The notes: generated by a model from the sequence alone, not told the origin. A stretch of 64,000 nt of DNA from CAZAFC01 sp964484675 (GCA_964484675.1 CAZAFC010000002.1:151527-215526), one strand, 5' to 3'. Counted from the first letter of the stretch, positions 35,306-45,266 are shown. A program made the numbers and translations.

Positions 35306-36082
35306 TTACACCCCACCGCGCACACGCGCGATATCAAGCATCAGATACACAATCATTGCCACCACAGTGAGCGACACCACAAATGCGAATTCCATCTTGA
35401 AAAGCTTAGCCAGCCGTTGCAAATGCTCGAGATAATACAGGCCGCCCAAGCCAAAGCCGATGACGAGCAAAATCACAACCGGCTGAGGCAAGAGTGTGCT
35501 TTCCGGATGCGGAAATGAGATGAGCCAGTGGCCAAGCACCCAGGTCAGGCAAACCGCAAAGTAGCCCCAGGCGTACGAAAGCAACTTGGCGTATGGCTCG
35601 TCAAAGCTATCAAAAAAGTGCCGTGCCGAAAGGTAGCAAATAAGCCCGGTCAGGAACACAATCCCATACAGCGGCCCTGTCGTCCAAGCCAAGAACAGCG
35701 CCACCAAGCCGAACAACATGCCCGTCATCGCTTGTGTCGATACCAGCAGGACACTCGATCCCGGCTTGAGCGTCACCAGCCAGAACCCATACACGAGCAC
35801 CCACAAAAATTGCATCAGCTGACTGCCGCTATGCGTCATGAAAAGCAGCAGCGAAATACCGACAATAATATCAACGGCATTAGCGCGAATGTTGGTTGGC
35901 CAAAATCGTGGTCGCACGGCAAACATACGCCATTTACTTAACAAAATTATGGCCAAGGCCAGCTGGACAAAATTGATCCGAACCAAAATAAACACCGCGA
36001 GTGGCAATAAAAGATTAAATCCCACATGCACAAATTGCGCGTAGCCAGAGGCCGGTTTTATTTTGTCGATGAGTGGCTTCAT
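35306..36082 (-). CDS. Polytopic membrane protein, function unknown
   Basis: 258 residues with about seven to eight hydrophobic helices. Charged motifs lie in loops (KWRMFAVRPRFWPTNIRANAVD, RHFFDSFDEPYAK). No known catalytic motif is visible, and I do not recognise it. Its ATG overlaps the LCP gene stop in ATGA and htrA follows closely, so a role in envelope assembly is plausible by position only. Confidence 0.75.
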   Translation of the reverse strand: MKPLIDKIKPASGYAQFVHVGFNLLLPLAVFILVRINFVQLALAIILLSKWRMFAVRPRFWPTNIRANAVDIIVGISLLLFMTHSGSQLMQFLWVLVYGFWLVTLKPGSSVLLVSTQAMTGMLFGLVALFLAWTTGPLYGIVFLTGLICYLSARHFFDSFDEPYAKLLSYAWGYFAVCLTWVLGHWLISFPHPESTLLPQPVVILLVIGFGLGGLYYLEHLQRLAKLFKMEFAFVVSLTVVAMIVYLMLDIARVRGGV

Positions 36083-37767
36083 GTTTGTCCCGTTAGTATT
36101 ATAAAGTCAGAACCGTTTGTTTGCACGCCCGCAGGCAGCGTGCTCGTGGCCTTGGTGCCAAATCGTTGCTCAAGGTAGTTTTTGGTGTACGGCTTAGTGC
36201 CATGCGACATGTCCACGAGCACTGTTTTGGTTGGCACGTTCGCCAGCGAAGTATTTGTTGCGGCGATGCTGTAGCCGTAATTCTTGAGTTCACTAGCTAC
36301 TTGCTGGGCCGGCATGCCACTGCTTGCGCCGCTCTCGATCGCCACTTTTGCAGCCTCTTTTATAATATACCCATCCGGTAATTGTGTACGAATGTATTGC
36401 TGAATTGGCGCGTAATTATTGATGCCGGCCATCGGAATCACTACTGATTGCCCGCCAGCAGCGCCGGTTTTCACGTAATTGTTGGGCGGATCCGCAAGCC
36501 CGATCGAAGTGATGGCAGCATCTGGGATGTCTTTTGCGATATTAGTGAGCCGCACCGCATCCGTCACGCTGAAATCAGTAGACATATGATCGCCAAACGC
36601 ACTTATCAAGCCCGAAACCTTGAGCGGATTTGTGTAGGTGCCGGCCGTTAGCATCTTCTGTGTCAGCGCGGTAATGAACAAGCGCTGGCGTTCAGTGCGA
36701 TCAAAATCGCCGCGTGCGCTGCCGTGTCTTGAGCGCACATACATCAACGCTTGTTTGCCGTTAAAGGTTTGAGTGCCAGCGCGCGCCAAAACCGAGCTGC
36801 CACCATTTTGCCAGGCCATCGTTGCATCATCGACCTCCTCGGGAACATTAAAGGTGACGCCGCCGAGCGTGTCGACCGCCTGCTGGAATGCCTGAAAATC
36901 AATCATGCCAAAGTAATTAATATTTACGCCCAGCACGGCATGCACGATCTTCTCGGCGTCAGCGATGCCCGTGGCTTCGGCGGCGGCCGGATCCTTCGGA
37001 TTTTTGTACAGGGCGTGTTCCTTGGCAAGCGCATACACCGCGTTGATTTTCATAGCGGCACCAGTGTCTGGCGACTGCACCCATAAGTCGCGCGGAATGC
37101 TCACGAGCGCGGATTTGTGGTTCACCGGATCAATACTCACGAGCAACATTGTGTCGGTGAGATCGGCCCCATCATGGCCGGCGCCCCCCTTGCCGAGCAA
37201 TAGGATATTTACGCGTCCGTCACCCTCGCCCTTTAAAAGCGCTGGCGCAACGTTCGCCACAATCGCTTTTGCCGAGCCGCCACCGCGGAAAACTTTGTGC
37301 ACTTTCGAAGCGGCCTGGACAGCCAAGAACCCGCCGCTCGCCAATGCCAACAGCGTCACAATAAGTACGCTCCGAATCACCCACCGCTGCCAAGCAGGGC
37401 GTCGCTTTTTAAAGGCTGCTTTGCGACGTCCGAAGAAGAGCAACCGTCGGCCGCGCTTATGCTTTTTTGCGCGTTTGGGCGAATCAATATCCCGAATGGA
37501 ACCAGCGTCGAATAACGGCTCCTGGTTCGAGACAGCCTCGCGCTTAAGCGAAGGCGCAACACCAACACGACTCGTCATGTGGTATCCCTCGGCCCGAGTA
37601 AAGTCCCCCACTTTGCGTGTACCAGCGCCAGACTGCGTCCCCACTGTACCCGCACGATTTCGCGGTGCTCCAGGCATCTGCGACGCAGAATTTGCGCGGG
37701 GCACAAATGAGCTAACGCCATCTATACCGCGCCGCGAGCGTTGAGCTGGCCGTTTGAAGTTATCCAT
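36079..37767 (-). CDS. LytR-CpsA-Psr (LCP) family wall-polymer ligase
   Basis: 562 residues: a basic, disordered cytoplasmic region (1-about 125), one membrane helix (about 130-152), the LCP catalytic domain (about 185-370: VNILLLGKGG, DTMLLVSID, SIPRDLWV, YVRSRHGSARGDFDRTERQR) and a C-terminal LytR_C domain (about 465-560). LCP enzymes attach glycopolymers to peptidoglycan outside the membrane. The polybasic N-terminus is unusually long. A TATAAT lies 12 nt before the ATG. Confidence 0.92.
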   Translation of the reverse strand: MDNFKRPAQRSRRGIDGVSSFVPRANSASQMPGAPRNRAGTVGTQSGAGTRKVGDFTRAEGYHMTSRVGVAPSLKREAVSNQEPLFDAGSIRDIDSPKRAKKHKRGRRLLFFGRRKAAFKKRRPAWQRWVIRSVLIVTLLALASGGFLAVQAASKVHKVFRGGGSAKAIVANVAPALLKGEGDGRVNILLLGKGGAGHDGADLTDTMLLVSIDPVNHKSALVSIPRDLWVQSPDTGAAMKINAVYALAKEHALYKNPKDPAAAEATGIADAEKIVHAVLGVNINYFGMIDFQAFQQAVDTLGGVTFNVPEEVDDATMAWQNGGSSVLARAGTQTFNGKQALMYVRSRHGSARGDFDRTERQRLFITALTQKMLTAGTYTNPLKVSGLISAFGDHMSTDFSVTDAVRLTNIAKDIPDAAITSIGLADPPNNYVKTGAAGGQSVVIPMAGINNYAPIQQYIRTQLPDGYIIKEAAKVAIESGASSGMPAQQVASELKNYGYSIAATNTSLANVPTKTVLVDMSHGTKPYTKNYLEQRFGTKATSTLPAGVQTNGSDFIILTGQT

Positions 37768-37825
37768 ACCGTTATGCTTATTATACCTTGCCGAACAGCC
37801 AGGTGCAATCTTGAGTTTTTTGCCG

Positions 37826-37831
37826 TATACT
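37826..37831 (+). promoter_or_regulatory. -10 hexamer for leaderless lepB
   Basis: TATACT ends 7 nt before ATG 37839. The alternative ATG at 37833 is only 1 nt from it and cannot be a start on this transcript. Confidence 0.6.
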
Positions 37832-37838
37832 GATGAGG

Positions 37839-38492
37839 ATGTCTGAATTATCTACGCCCCATTCGTCTGATCACGATGCAAGCTCCGCTATGCATCGCGC
37901 CAGTCATACCCCTAAAAGTAATGGCTGGAAAAGTGCCCTGTCAACAATTGCCATCCTGCTTCTTGCGCCGGCAATAGCCCTCTTTTTAACGGCATTCGTA
38001 TTTCAATCCTATCAGGTTGACGGCTCGAGCATGGAAACGACGCTCCAGAACAATGACCGCCTCATTGCCTGGAAACTGCCGCATACCTGGTCCAAGATCA
38101 CGGGCCATGCATACATTCCCAACAGAGGCGATATCGTTATTTTCAATGCCAAAAATCTGCAAAACTTCGACCAAGATCCGAATAAGCAACTCATCAAACG
38201 CGTGATCGGCTTGCCCGGGGACCGTGTCGTGGTTGCAAATGGCGTGCTGACCGTCTACAACAAGCAGCATCCGCACGGCTTTCGCCCTGATGTCACGCTG
38301 CCGTACGGCAAAGTCATCGGTCAAACCAACGTCGATGTAGACATGATTGTGCCGGCTGGCAACGTGTTTGTATGCGGCGACAACCGCGGCAATTCATACG
38401 ATTCTCGCTATTTTGGACCAGTCAATACCAAGGATATTATCGGTAAATTAGTCCTGCGCCTGTTACCGCTCAACAAAGCCGAACGCTTCTAA
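37839..38492 (+). CDS. lepB: Signal peptidase I
   Basis: 217 residues: a short cytoplasmic tail, one membrane helix (about 34-55), catalytic Ser in DGSSMETTL (S64), catalytic Lys in LIKRVIGLPGD (K120) and GDNRGNSYDSRYFG near the C-terminus. It removes Sec signal peptides on the outer membrane face. It is a single-helix Gram-positive-type enzyme. Confidence 0.95.
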   Translation: MSELSTPHSSDHDASSAMHRASHTPKSNGWKSALSTIAILLLAPAIALFLTAFVFQSYQVDGSSMETTLQNNDRLIAWKLPHTWSKITGHAYIPNRGDIVIFNAKNLQNFDQDPNKQLIKRVIGLPGDRVVVANGVLTVYNKQHPHGFRPDVTLPYGKVIGQTNVDVDMIVPAGNVFVCGDNRGNSYDSRYFGPVNTKDIIGKLVLRLLPLNKAERF

Positions 38493-38632
38493 GTTTGTGC
38501 GCGCTCAACTTCGCGCCAAAGACATACACCGCCAGCAATGAACAACAGGGAATTCGAGCGTTGACTGCCAAAGGTCAGATCCGTCCGAAGCCGCCAATAA
38601 ACTGCCCTGAAGAAATGCTATGTGTTTTAGGT

Positions 38633-39511
38633 TTACCCTTCCCCGGCTAGGTCCAGTCGACACATAATGCCGTCCAGCTCTTCGTCTGACTTAAACGCAA
38701 TTTCAAGCTTCCCGCCCTTTGCTGTTCGACGGACGTGCACCGGCGCGCCAAGTCGCTTACTCAGCTCCTTGGTTGCCGGCGTTTCGGAGTCCATACGGCG
38801 ATGCGTCGCCTGCTTTTCCTGAAATCCTTCCTTGATAGACGTCACATATCGCTCAGCCTGACGCACCGACCAGCCGTGTTTTTGGATAGATTGCAGGAGT
38901 TCAATCTGTTTTTCAGGATAGGCTTTTAGGGCCAAGATTGCCCGTGCATGCCCCTCCGAAATCAGTCTTTCATGCAATGCGGTGCGCGCCGCGTCCGGCA
39001 ATTGCAATAGTCGCACAATATTGTTAACCGTCGAGGGTGCTTTGGCCAAGCGCTGCGCGACAGCATCGTATGTCATGTTGAACTGCTCGTGCAATCGCTC
39101 AATCGACATAGCCTGTTCAAGCGGTGCAAGGTCAACGCGCTGCACATTCTCAACAAGTGCAATCTCGAGCCGCTCCAACTCCTCAGTCGTTCGGACAATT
39201 GCAGGTATCGTCTTAAGGCCAGCACGCTGCGATGCTCGCCAGCGACGCTCCCCCGCCACGATGTAAAATGTTTCGCCATGCGGCGTAACTACGATTGGTT
39301 GGAGAACGCCAAATCGCGTAATTGAGTCAGCGAGTTGTTCAATTGCTTGCTCATCAAAAATGGTCCGTGGTTGGTCGGGGTTCGGTACGAGCTTATCTGT
39401 ACTAATTTTTTGTACACGATCCGCATCCGCAAAGATCATACTACTTGTAAGATCACGCGGCAACAGTGCGTCAAAACCCTTGCCTAGTCCTGATTTCTTA
39501 TTCGCCGACAC
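38633..39511 (-). CDS. parB: Chromosome partitioning protein ParB
   Basis: 292 residues: the N-terminal CTPase/ParB fold (IVVTPHGETFYIVAGERRWRAS), the helix-turn-helix for parS binding (about 150-185, VAQRLAKAPSTVNNIVRLLQL) and a C-terminal dimer domain. It clamps DNA around parS and works with ParA. It overlaps parA by 14 nt. I found no perfect parS palindrome in the window. Confidence 0.95.
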   Translation of the reverse strand: MSANKKSGLGKGFDALLPRDLTSSMIFADADRVQKISTDKLVPNPDQPRTIFDEQAIEQLADSITRFGVLQPIVVTPHGETFYIVAGERRWRASQRAGLKTIPAIVRTTEELERLEIALVENVQRVDLAPLEQAMSIERLHEQFNMTYDAVAQRLAKAPSTVNNIVRLLQLPDAARTALHERLISEGHARAILALKAYPEKQIELLQSIQKHGWSVRQAERYVTSIKEGFQEKQATHRRMDSETPATKELSKRLGAPVHVRRTAKGGKLEIAFKSDEELDGIMCRLDLAGEG

Positions 39512-40259
39512 GCTGCGCTACTTCCTTGGCTAATTGCTTGTAGGCACGCGCACCCTTTGACCAGCGATCGTGCTCAAAAATTGTCTTGCCAAAACTGGGT
39601 GCTTCGGCCAAACGGATATTTCGCGGGATCACCGTACTAAAAACCTTATCGCCAAAATGCTCAGTCAACTCGTCCATGACTTGCTCCGACAAACTAGTGC
39701 GCTTATCATACATCGTTGCGACAACTCCAAGCAAATCGAGCGACGGATTTAAGCCTTGCCGCACCCGCTGGACCGTTTCGAGAAGTTGGCCGAGACCTTC
39801 GAGTGCGTAATACTCCGTTTGCACAGGAATAAGCAATGTGTGGGCAGCCGTTAGCGCATTGATTGTGAGCAGTCCCAGAGCTGGCGGGCAGTCAATGATA
39901 ATATATCGATGCGTAGCGTGCTGCAAACCACGCTTCAATTGCGATTCACGTTGTGCGACATTAACAAGTTCAACTTCTGCGGCCGCAAGATCATTATTTG
40001 CAGGCAATACAAATAATCCCTCATTATGAGTGGGCTGCATAATTTCATCAAGAGTCGCTCGCTCTGTAAGCAAATCATATATTGTATTATCCAGAGCGCG
40101 ATCAATACCCAGCCCGCTCGTCGCGTTGCCTTGCGGATCGAGGTCAACCAACAGTACAGAATTTTTTGACGACGCAAGTTGGGCCGCCAGACTAACGGCG
40201 GTAGTCGTCTTGCCTACACCGCCCTTTTGATTGATGACTGCGATGATTGTTTGTTTCAT
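39498..40259 (-). CDS. parA: Chromosome partitioning ATPase ParA
   Basis: 253 residues with the deviant Walker A KGGVGKTT at 11-18, VDLDPQGNAT and IIDCPPALG. A Soj-type short ParA with no N-terminal DNA-binding domain. Its promoter is at 40276-40305. The stretch from 40260 to 40518 otherwise shows no gene. Confidence 0.96.
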   Translation of the reverse strand: MKQTIIAVINQKGGVGKTTTAVSLAAQLASSKNSVLLVDLDPQGNATSGLGIDRALDNTIYDLLTERATLDEIMQPTHNEGLFVLPANNDLAAAEVELVNVAQRESQLKRGLQHATHRYIIIDCPPALGLLTINALTAAHTLLIPVQTEYYALEGLGQLLETVQRVRQGLNPSLDLLGVVATMYDKRTSLSEQVMDELTEHFGDKVFSTVIPRNIRLAEAPSFGKTIFEHDRWSKGARAYKQLAKEVAQRVGE

Positions 40260-40275
40260 ATTTCCCTACTCGCCC

Positions 40276-40305
40276 AGTATACCACCCCTACAATTGTATT
40301 GCCAA
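40276..40305 (-). promoter_or_regulatory. Promoter for parAB
   Basis: TTGGCA (40300-40305), 18-nt spacer, TATACT (40276-40281) on the minus strand, with a leader of about 9 nt. Confidence 0.6.
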
Positions 40306-40518
40306 AGCGCCAAGCGTTTATCATCGCGTAAACTACAACAAACACTCTCCAAACTTGATCGGTTGCGGTTATTTAGATTGAAGCTTTTGGTCGCAAGGAT
40401 TCAAGCCCCGCGCCCCGGCCAGATGTAATATATCTGAATTCACGAACTTGAAGGATGCGAGACCTTCTTTGGTGTCTATCCATAATATAAAGAGCCCACA
40501 AATCTTAGCGTAGTAGAT

Positions 40519-43500
40519 TTAGTCTGTTTCAAGCACACTTACGGAGACCCAGTCGTTGCTATCTATAGTCAGGGTCGGGCTAGTTCCTGAGAATATCTTC
40601 CAGCGAAGTTGAACCGTAACGGATCCCGCAGGTATTGAACTCACCACAAGTGAACAGGATATTTGCTGATGTGCGTTGGCGGTATTGAAGGTGGTGCGCG
40701 TACAATCATAGTCTGTTCCACCTATGTTTACGCCAAGCATGCTCGCTGATGGATTTACATTTGTCCTCCAGCTCGTGCTTACTGATATGAGCAATTTGGT
40801 TGCGGTAGCATTTTTTGTGAGAGTCACCGAGGAAGATGAAGGCAGATTCGAGTAAGAAGTTGAGGTAGTAGTGCCAGAACCGGCAGCAACACTAAGACCG
40901 TTGGATTGGACGGATGAGACGCAGTTTCGCCATTCACCATTTTGGTAACAGCGGAAAAGGTTTGAGGTACTGTTGTAATACATGGAGCCACTGGAGCCGG
41001 TTGGGTCAGTAGAGCTGCCGTTTTTAATCCCTAGCACTAATACTTCGCCTACAGTATCTCCACCCGATGGGCCGATAGTAATTCTTTCTGACGTGGTTGA
41101 TGTGTTGACGTTGAACATGCTGACACCGGTCGAGTTCTGGATCGAAAATGCTGATGCGAGTGAAGCCGTATTGCTCTTTAGAGTAATTGCGCCGGTATCC
41201 GCCAGAGTAAAGTCATGGGTAAAAGTGCTAACGTCAGTTAAGTAAAAATTGTGAGCTTGTATGTCTATGGTGCCGCCCGTGTTGTAGTTACCCATGGTGA
41301 GCGTATCCCCACCGTTAACGTTATCATACAACTCCATCTGATACGTTCCGCCACTACCGGCATCAAACGTCAACCCGGTTCCTCTTTGCAAGTCTATGCC
41401 GCCAGCGTTATTGAAGTTAGAGAAAGAAGCGCCCGGATTCCAAGTGTACGTGCTTCCGTTATCAACAATAGTCGTAACACCGGCTCCAACGGTGATTCCA
41501 AACCAGGCGCCACTGTCGATCGATCGATAAACGTCATAACCGGTTGCATATGGTACCGCCGTCCACGTTAATGTGTTTTTGCTTGTAGTTCCCGTGGTAG
41601 GAATCGATCCAGGGCTAGACGCGATTCCTGCAGAGGTGCTGGTGCCATCACCACCTATCGCATCGATTCTGTAAGCATATGTGTGGGCTGCGAGTGACCC
41701 GCCAGTAGTGCTTGTCGATAACGATGGTGCCGCCGGATTAGCAACCCCGTTCACAGTGAGAGTACCGCCATAGGTAGTCAACACACCTTGGTTAGTATTA
41801 AAATTGAGCGTCGCTGTGCCTGAGGTGTTTTGAAGCTGAAATGTGCTACTCGAGTTAGTGCCTTTAACTATTACATTTGCAGCGCTACTAAGGGTGATAT
41901 TTCCTGTACCAGTCGTTGTTTCGGTGATACTACCATTCGTTGCCGGAGCCAATGAGATAGCCGATGTGCCGGTACCACCTTGGATTAGAGTGGTGCTTGT
42001 TGTTAACAGCGATCCAATAGTCACCGCCTGCACGCCGCCTGCAGTTCCGTTAGTGCCGATGTTAATGGTCTGCGTACCCGAGCTTAAGGAGGTGCTACCA
42101 ATCTGTATAGTGTTGGCAACGTTACCTGTATTAATGTTAATTCCGCCAGCTCCCTGCAGAGTAAGGGCACCGCTCGTCGTCGACCAAGTCGAAGCAGCCG
42201 ACGCTGTAATGGTGACACCGTTGCCTTGAATGGTTGTCGTTCCACCCGCAATCGAATTTGGCCCCGAGCCAATGTTAACGATGGAGTTACCCCCGGAAGT
42301 GTTGGTGTATCCAATATTAATCGTTGCCGTCCCTGAGTTCTGTGCAGTGCTGCCAATGTTAGTTGCCGTGTTGGCATTGGGCGAGTTTTCAATATTGGTC
42401 GTGGTGCCATTAAATGCCGAGCCTGTACCGCCCGTTGCACCACCTGTCGATCCAATATTAATATACCCGCTGCTACTATCTATGGCGAATAGTGTATTCC
42501 CTGCATGATTCTCAACCTGCACTGCCGTTGCAGTGTCTGTTGAGGGCTGTTCGAAGAACTGTCCCTTGATACCAAAACCAAAAACCACGCTTCCCAGACC
42601 GGAAGCATTTTGAGATCTTAGACTCAGGAAATTACCACCGCCAAGACCGCCATCTGCGTCTTGGATGTTTATGTCCCCAATGCCGTTGATCAGCTTGATC
42701 GTTGGAGTCGTGCTAGTCCCTCCGGTCGATAGCCCATAGGCAGCCTGCAAGGAGCTTGCGCCAGCACTCGTCCATGTGCTACCGCTCCACACGAGTACTG
42801 CAGTGTTACCCGCACTTAGTATATAACTAAGCGATCCAGCAATCAGCGTAAATGGATTAGTCCCTGTATTAGTAATATTGAGCATGCGTCCTGCTGTTGT
42901 AATTGTTGGCGATGGAACTGTAAACACGAGGTTTGTTGCCGTGGCTGTGGCGAGTATTGTTGTATATGAATCAACACTACTCTGGGTCACCGTTGCGGTT
43001 ACTGCACTAGAGTAGGCTACTGTTGTATAAATCAAACCGCCATTAATTGTAATAAGCCCTTTTGTGCCAGTTCCAGCAGCCGTGCCGCCTTGGAGCGTAA
43101 TATTACCACCATTGCTTACTCCTGTACCATTGGCCGTGCCGCCCTGGATCAAGACGTTCCCGCCTAAGGCTGCGGCACCAGTACCACCCGAGCCACCTTG
43201 CAGAGTCGTAAGCCCCCCGGTGGCCGTGCCAGTGGCCGTGCCGCCCTGAAGGGTAAGGCCGCCTCCTGCATTATTGCCCGAGGCGCCGCCGCCGCCCTGA
43301 AGTGTAAGAGTATTGCCAGCGCCCGACGCTGCAGTTAGCACATTGATCGAACGGTTGGCGCCATTCTCAAAACTCAGGTTAGCCGTAGGCGCATCTTGGC
43401 CGCCGATAGTGACCTTACCGCCGCCAGCAGCAAGGAAGTTGTTATTAGTCGTGGACGGGCTCAGATATACCGCCGATCCCGATGCGCCATCAAGCATTAA

Positions 43501-44574
43501 GTTTCCGTTTGACCCTCGAGTCGTCGATGCGGTAATGCTGTCCGAGCTCCCCTGCTGGCTCTGAACTATAATATCACCGACTCTAATCTGCACAATTTGA
43601 CTTGCTCCGAGAGTGGCGGGACCCACGTCCAAGTTTGTAGTAGGCGCATTATTGCCAATGCCAATGTAGCTATTGGTGGTATCGACGTCGAGGACATCAA
43701 TGCTCGACCCATTTGGCCTGACCTGAAAAGCAGTGGTCGAGTTGGCGGCGTTTTGCAGCATCACTGCGCCCGAGCTTCCAAACGTCGCAACATTGACGCT
43801 ACTTCCATTTTTAAGATCCAGGATGTCACCCGTGCCGCCGGCGTTTGCTTGCAAGACAGCCGCCACGCTTCCGCTGCTAGCAGCTTGCACGTTCATATTT
43901 GCCGATTGGACACTTGTTGTATTTTGGATGTAGTTGCCCGAGCCACTCGATAGCGCAAACCCACAATTAACAGAATTCTGAATACAAAGCGTGCCCCCTT
44001 CGTCAGGAAGTAGAATACTTCGATTCGCCGTAGGCGTCACGAATCCCAATGTACTCGCGAAGGTGCCCGTATTCGTAACTAGCTGTCCGGCGCGGAAGGC
44101 ATACGGCACCGCCGTCAGCTGTAAGCGTGGCGACATTTCGCCGTCCCACACTGGGCTACCGCTAGTGCCACCAATGTTCATGGTCAGCCACAAGCCCTGG
44201 TCCCAGTTAATAGCAGGAAACGACGATACACTCCCCAAGCTAACTGTTAGGTAGCCGTTCGCGACACGAACCTGATTGGCACCTGTTCGCGTCTCCGTCC
44301 AGAGACAATTTGCGTCGCCCGTACATGAACCTTGGCTTGACCCGGATGAGGTTGACGCGTTGTACAGCTTGAATTCAACGTTGTAATTTCCATCGGGGAC
44401 AATCCCACCTCCCGCTGTCATGAGTCGTGCCTGGAAATTTACTGTCGAATCGGTAGCGGCCATAGCGCGCGTGGCCACCAACAAACATACCAGCGACACC
44501 AAAAACAACGCGAGCAACATTGGTGTTACCCTGCGCACAAACAGTACTCGTGTGAGAAGTGTTTTTTGCTTCAT
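40519..44574 (-). CDS. Very large secreted repetitive surface (fibre-like) protein
   Basis: 1351 residues: signal peptide (about 1-39, ends ATRAMAA), an N-terminal domain (VNFQARLM, DGNYNVEFKLYNA) of the kind seen at the front of many CPR surface proteins, then hundreds of residues of Gly/Thr/Ser-rich repeats. These include LQGGTA-type repeats at about 420-510 and NIGS/INIG repeats at about 730-900, suggesting a beta-helix like phage tail fibres. A fibronectin-III-like module lies at about 940-1055 and a compact C-terminal beta domain at about 1225-1351. No LPxTG motif or C-terminal anchor is seen. An adhesin for host or surface attachment is inference. Confidence 0.8.
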   Translation of the reverse strand: MKQKTLLTRVLFVRRVTPMLLALFLVSLVCLLVATRAMAATDSTVNFQARLMTAGGGIVPDGNYNVEFKLYNASTSSGSSQGSCTGDANCLWTETRTGANQVRVANGYLTVSLGSVSSFPAINWDQGLWLTMNIGGTSGSPVWDGEMSPRLQLTAVPYAFRAGQLVTNTGTFASTLGFVTPTANRSILLPDEGGTLCIQNSVNCGFALSSGSGNYIQNTTSVQSANMNVQAASSGSVAAVLQANAGGTGDILDLKNGSSVNVATFGSSGAVMLQNAANSTTAFQVRPNGSSIDVLDVDTTNSYIGIGNNAPTTNLDVGPATLGASQIVQIRVGDIIVQSQQGSSDSITASTTRGSNGNLMLDGASGSAVYLSPSTTNNNFLAAGGGKVTIGGQDAPTANLSFENGANRSINVLTAASGAGNTLTLQGGGGASGNNAGGGLTLQGGTATGTATGGLTTLQGGSGGTGAAALGGNVLIQGGTANGTGVSNGGNITLQGGTAAGTGTKGLITINGGLIYTTVAYSSAVTATVTQSSVDSYTTILATATATNLVFTVPSPTITTAGRMLNITNTGTNPFTLIAGSLSYILSAGNTAVLVWSGSTWTSAGASSLQAAYGLSTGGTSTTPTIKLINGIGDINIQDADGGLGGGNFLSLRSQNASGLGSVVFGFGIKGQFFEQPSTDTATAVQVENHAGNTLFAIDSSSGYINIGSTGGATGGTGSAFNGTTTNIENSPNANTATNIGSTAQNSGTATINIGYTNTSGGNSIVNIGSGPNSIAGGTTTIQGNGVTITASAASTWSTTSGALTLQGAGGININTGNVANTIQIGSTSLSSGTQTINIGTNGTAGGVQAVTIGSLLTTSTTLIQGGTGTSAISLAPATNGSITETTTGTGNITLSSAANVIVKGTNSSSTFQLQNTSGTATLNFNTNQGVLTTYGGTLTVNGVANPAAPSLSTSTTGGSLAAHTYAYRIDAIGGDGTSTSAGIASSPGSIPTTGTTSKNTLTWTAVPYATGYDVYRSIDSGAWFGITVGAGVTTIVDNGSTYTWNPGASFSNFNNAGGIDLQRGTGLTFDAGSGGTYQMELYDNVNGGDTLTMGNYNTGGTIDIQAHNFYLTDVSTFTHDFTLADTGAITLKSNTASLASAFSIQNSTGVSMFNVNTSTTSERITIGPSGGDTVGEVLVLGIKNGSSTDPTGSSGSMYYNSTSNLFRCYQNGEWRNCVSSVQSNGLSVAAGSGTTTSTSYSNLPSSSSVTLTKNATATKLLISVSTSWRTNVNPSASMLGVNIGGTDYDCTRTTFNTANAHQQISCSLVVSSIPAGSVTVQLRWKIFSGTSPTLTIDSNDWVSVSVLETD

Positions 44575-44619
44575 ATTTGTTTCTGTTTGACTTGTTTGTT
44601 TCTGGCAAACCTACGGTAT

Positions 44620-44648
44620 ATTATCCTGCGCTTTCACCTTGGGGACAA
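44620..44648 (-). promoter_or_regulatory. Promoter for the surface protein
   Basis: TTGTCC (44643-44648), 17-nt spacer, GATAAT (44620-44625) on the minus strand; leader about 40 nt without a clear ribosome-binding site. Confidence 0.5.
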
Positions 44649-44870
44649 GACACGATTGAATCATTTTTTGTTTCAGACAAAAGTCATTAAATCATCATAT
44701 TGGTTACATATTTGTAGATTTATATGCAACGATTGATCAATTACTTCCAGCTTAACACTTTAGATGCCTTAATACCTTACCCGTATCTGCTCTGACTTGA
44801 TTGTAGCCATAAATACATCAGTGCTGTTTTTAGGATATAGTTATCCACATTTGAACTATCTTCTTAAGAC

Positions 44871-44900
44871 AAAAATAGCATCCACAAGGATGCTATTTTA
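44871..44900 (-). terminator. Hairpin terminator after rplU
   Basis: Perfect 12-bp stem (AAAATAGCATCC and complement) with an ACAA loop and a TTTTTG tail on the minus strand. Confidence 0.85.
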
Positions 44901-44921
44901 GAAAGTTAGAGCGAGTGACTC

Positions 44922-45230
44922 TTAAGCGATCTTGGTAATTTTGATGACGGTCTGGTGTTGGCGATGACCGTGTACTTTGTGGACGCGCTTCTTGGCCTTG
45001 TACCTGATCGCGGTAACTTTATCGGCTTTGACATCTTCGTCGATGATATCTGCGCTTACCTTTGCACCTGTCACAACTGGCGTTCCGACACTCACGGCGT
45101 CACCATCAACGACTAGCAATGGCTCAAAAGTGGTCGACTTGGATTCAGCATGCAGTAATTCGATCTCAAGGGTTTCTCCTTCGGCCACTAGGTACTGCTT
45201 ACCACCGGTTGCAATGACTGCTTTTTTCAT
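44922..45230 (-). CDS. rplU: 50S ribosomal protein bL21
   Basis: 102 residues, family length (MKKAVIATGGKQYLVAEGE, IRYKAKKRVHKVHGHRQHQT). It stands alone: the usual partner rpmA is at 1759 on the other strand. TATAAT at 45252-45257 is its -10, followed by a leader of about 20 nt. Confidence 0.96.
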   Translation of the reverse strand: MKKAVIATGGKQYLVAEGETLEIELLHAESKSTTFEPLLVVDGDAVSVGTPVVTGAKVSADIIDEDVKADKVTAIRYKAKKRVHKVHGHRQHQTVIKITKIA

Positions 45231-45251
45231 GCACTACTCTCTTTGTAAGAA

Positions 45252-45261
45252 ATTATATACT
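45252..45261. promoter_or_regulatory. Overlapping back-to-back -10 elements (rplU and small ORF)
   Basis: The same 10 bp reads TATAAT on the minus strand (45252-45257) and TATACT on the plus strand (45256-45261), an arrangement expected for a bidirectional promoter. Confidence 0.5.
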
Positions 45262-45266
45262 AAGCA

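Larger units (their letters stand above)
44575..44921. other. Intergenic region between rplU and the surface protein gene
   Basis: 347 nt, A+T-rich. It holds the surface-protein promoter (44620-44648), the rplU terminator (44871-44900) and one perfect DnaA-box-like TTATCCACA (44841-44849). I see no ORF or RNA gene. Confidence 0.7.

Noticed and set aside
43064..43249. Proline/valine-rich plus-strand peptides opposite the surface protein
   Set aside because: They are the antisense of Gly/Thr repeat codons, which automatically give Pro/Val-rich reverse frames.
44841..44849. A perfect DnaA-box-like TTATCCACA as an origin of replication
   Set aside because: Only one box in the intergenic region, with no cluster, no AT-rich 13-mers and no dnaA or dnaN beside it. 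parAB alone is not enough.
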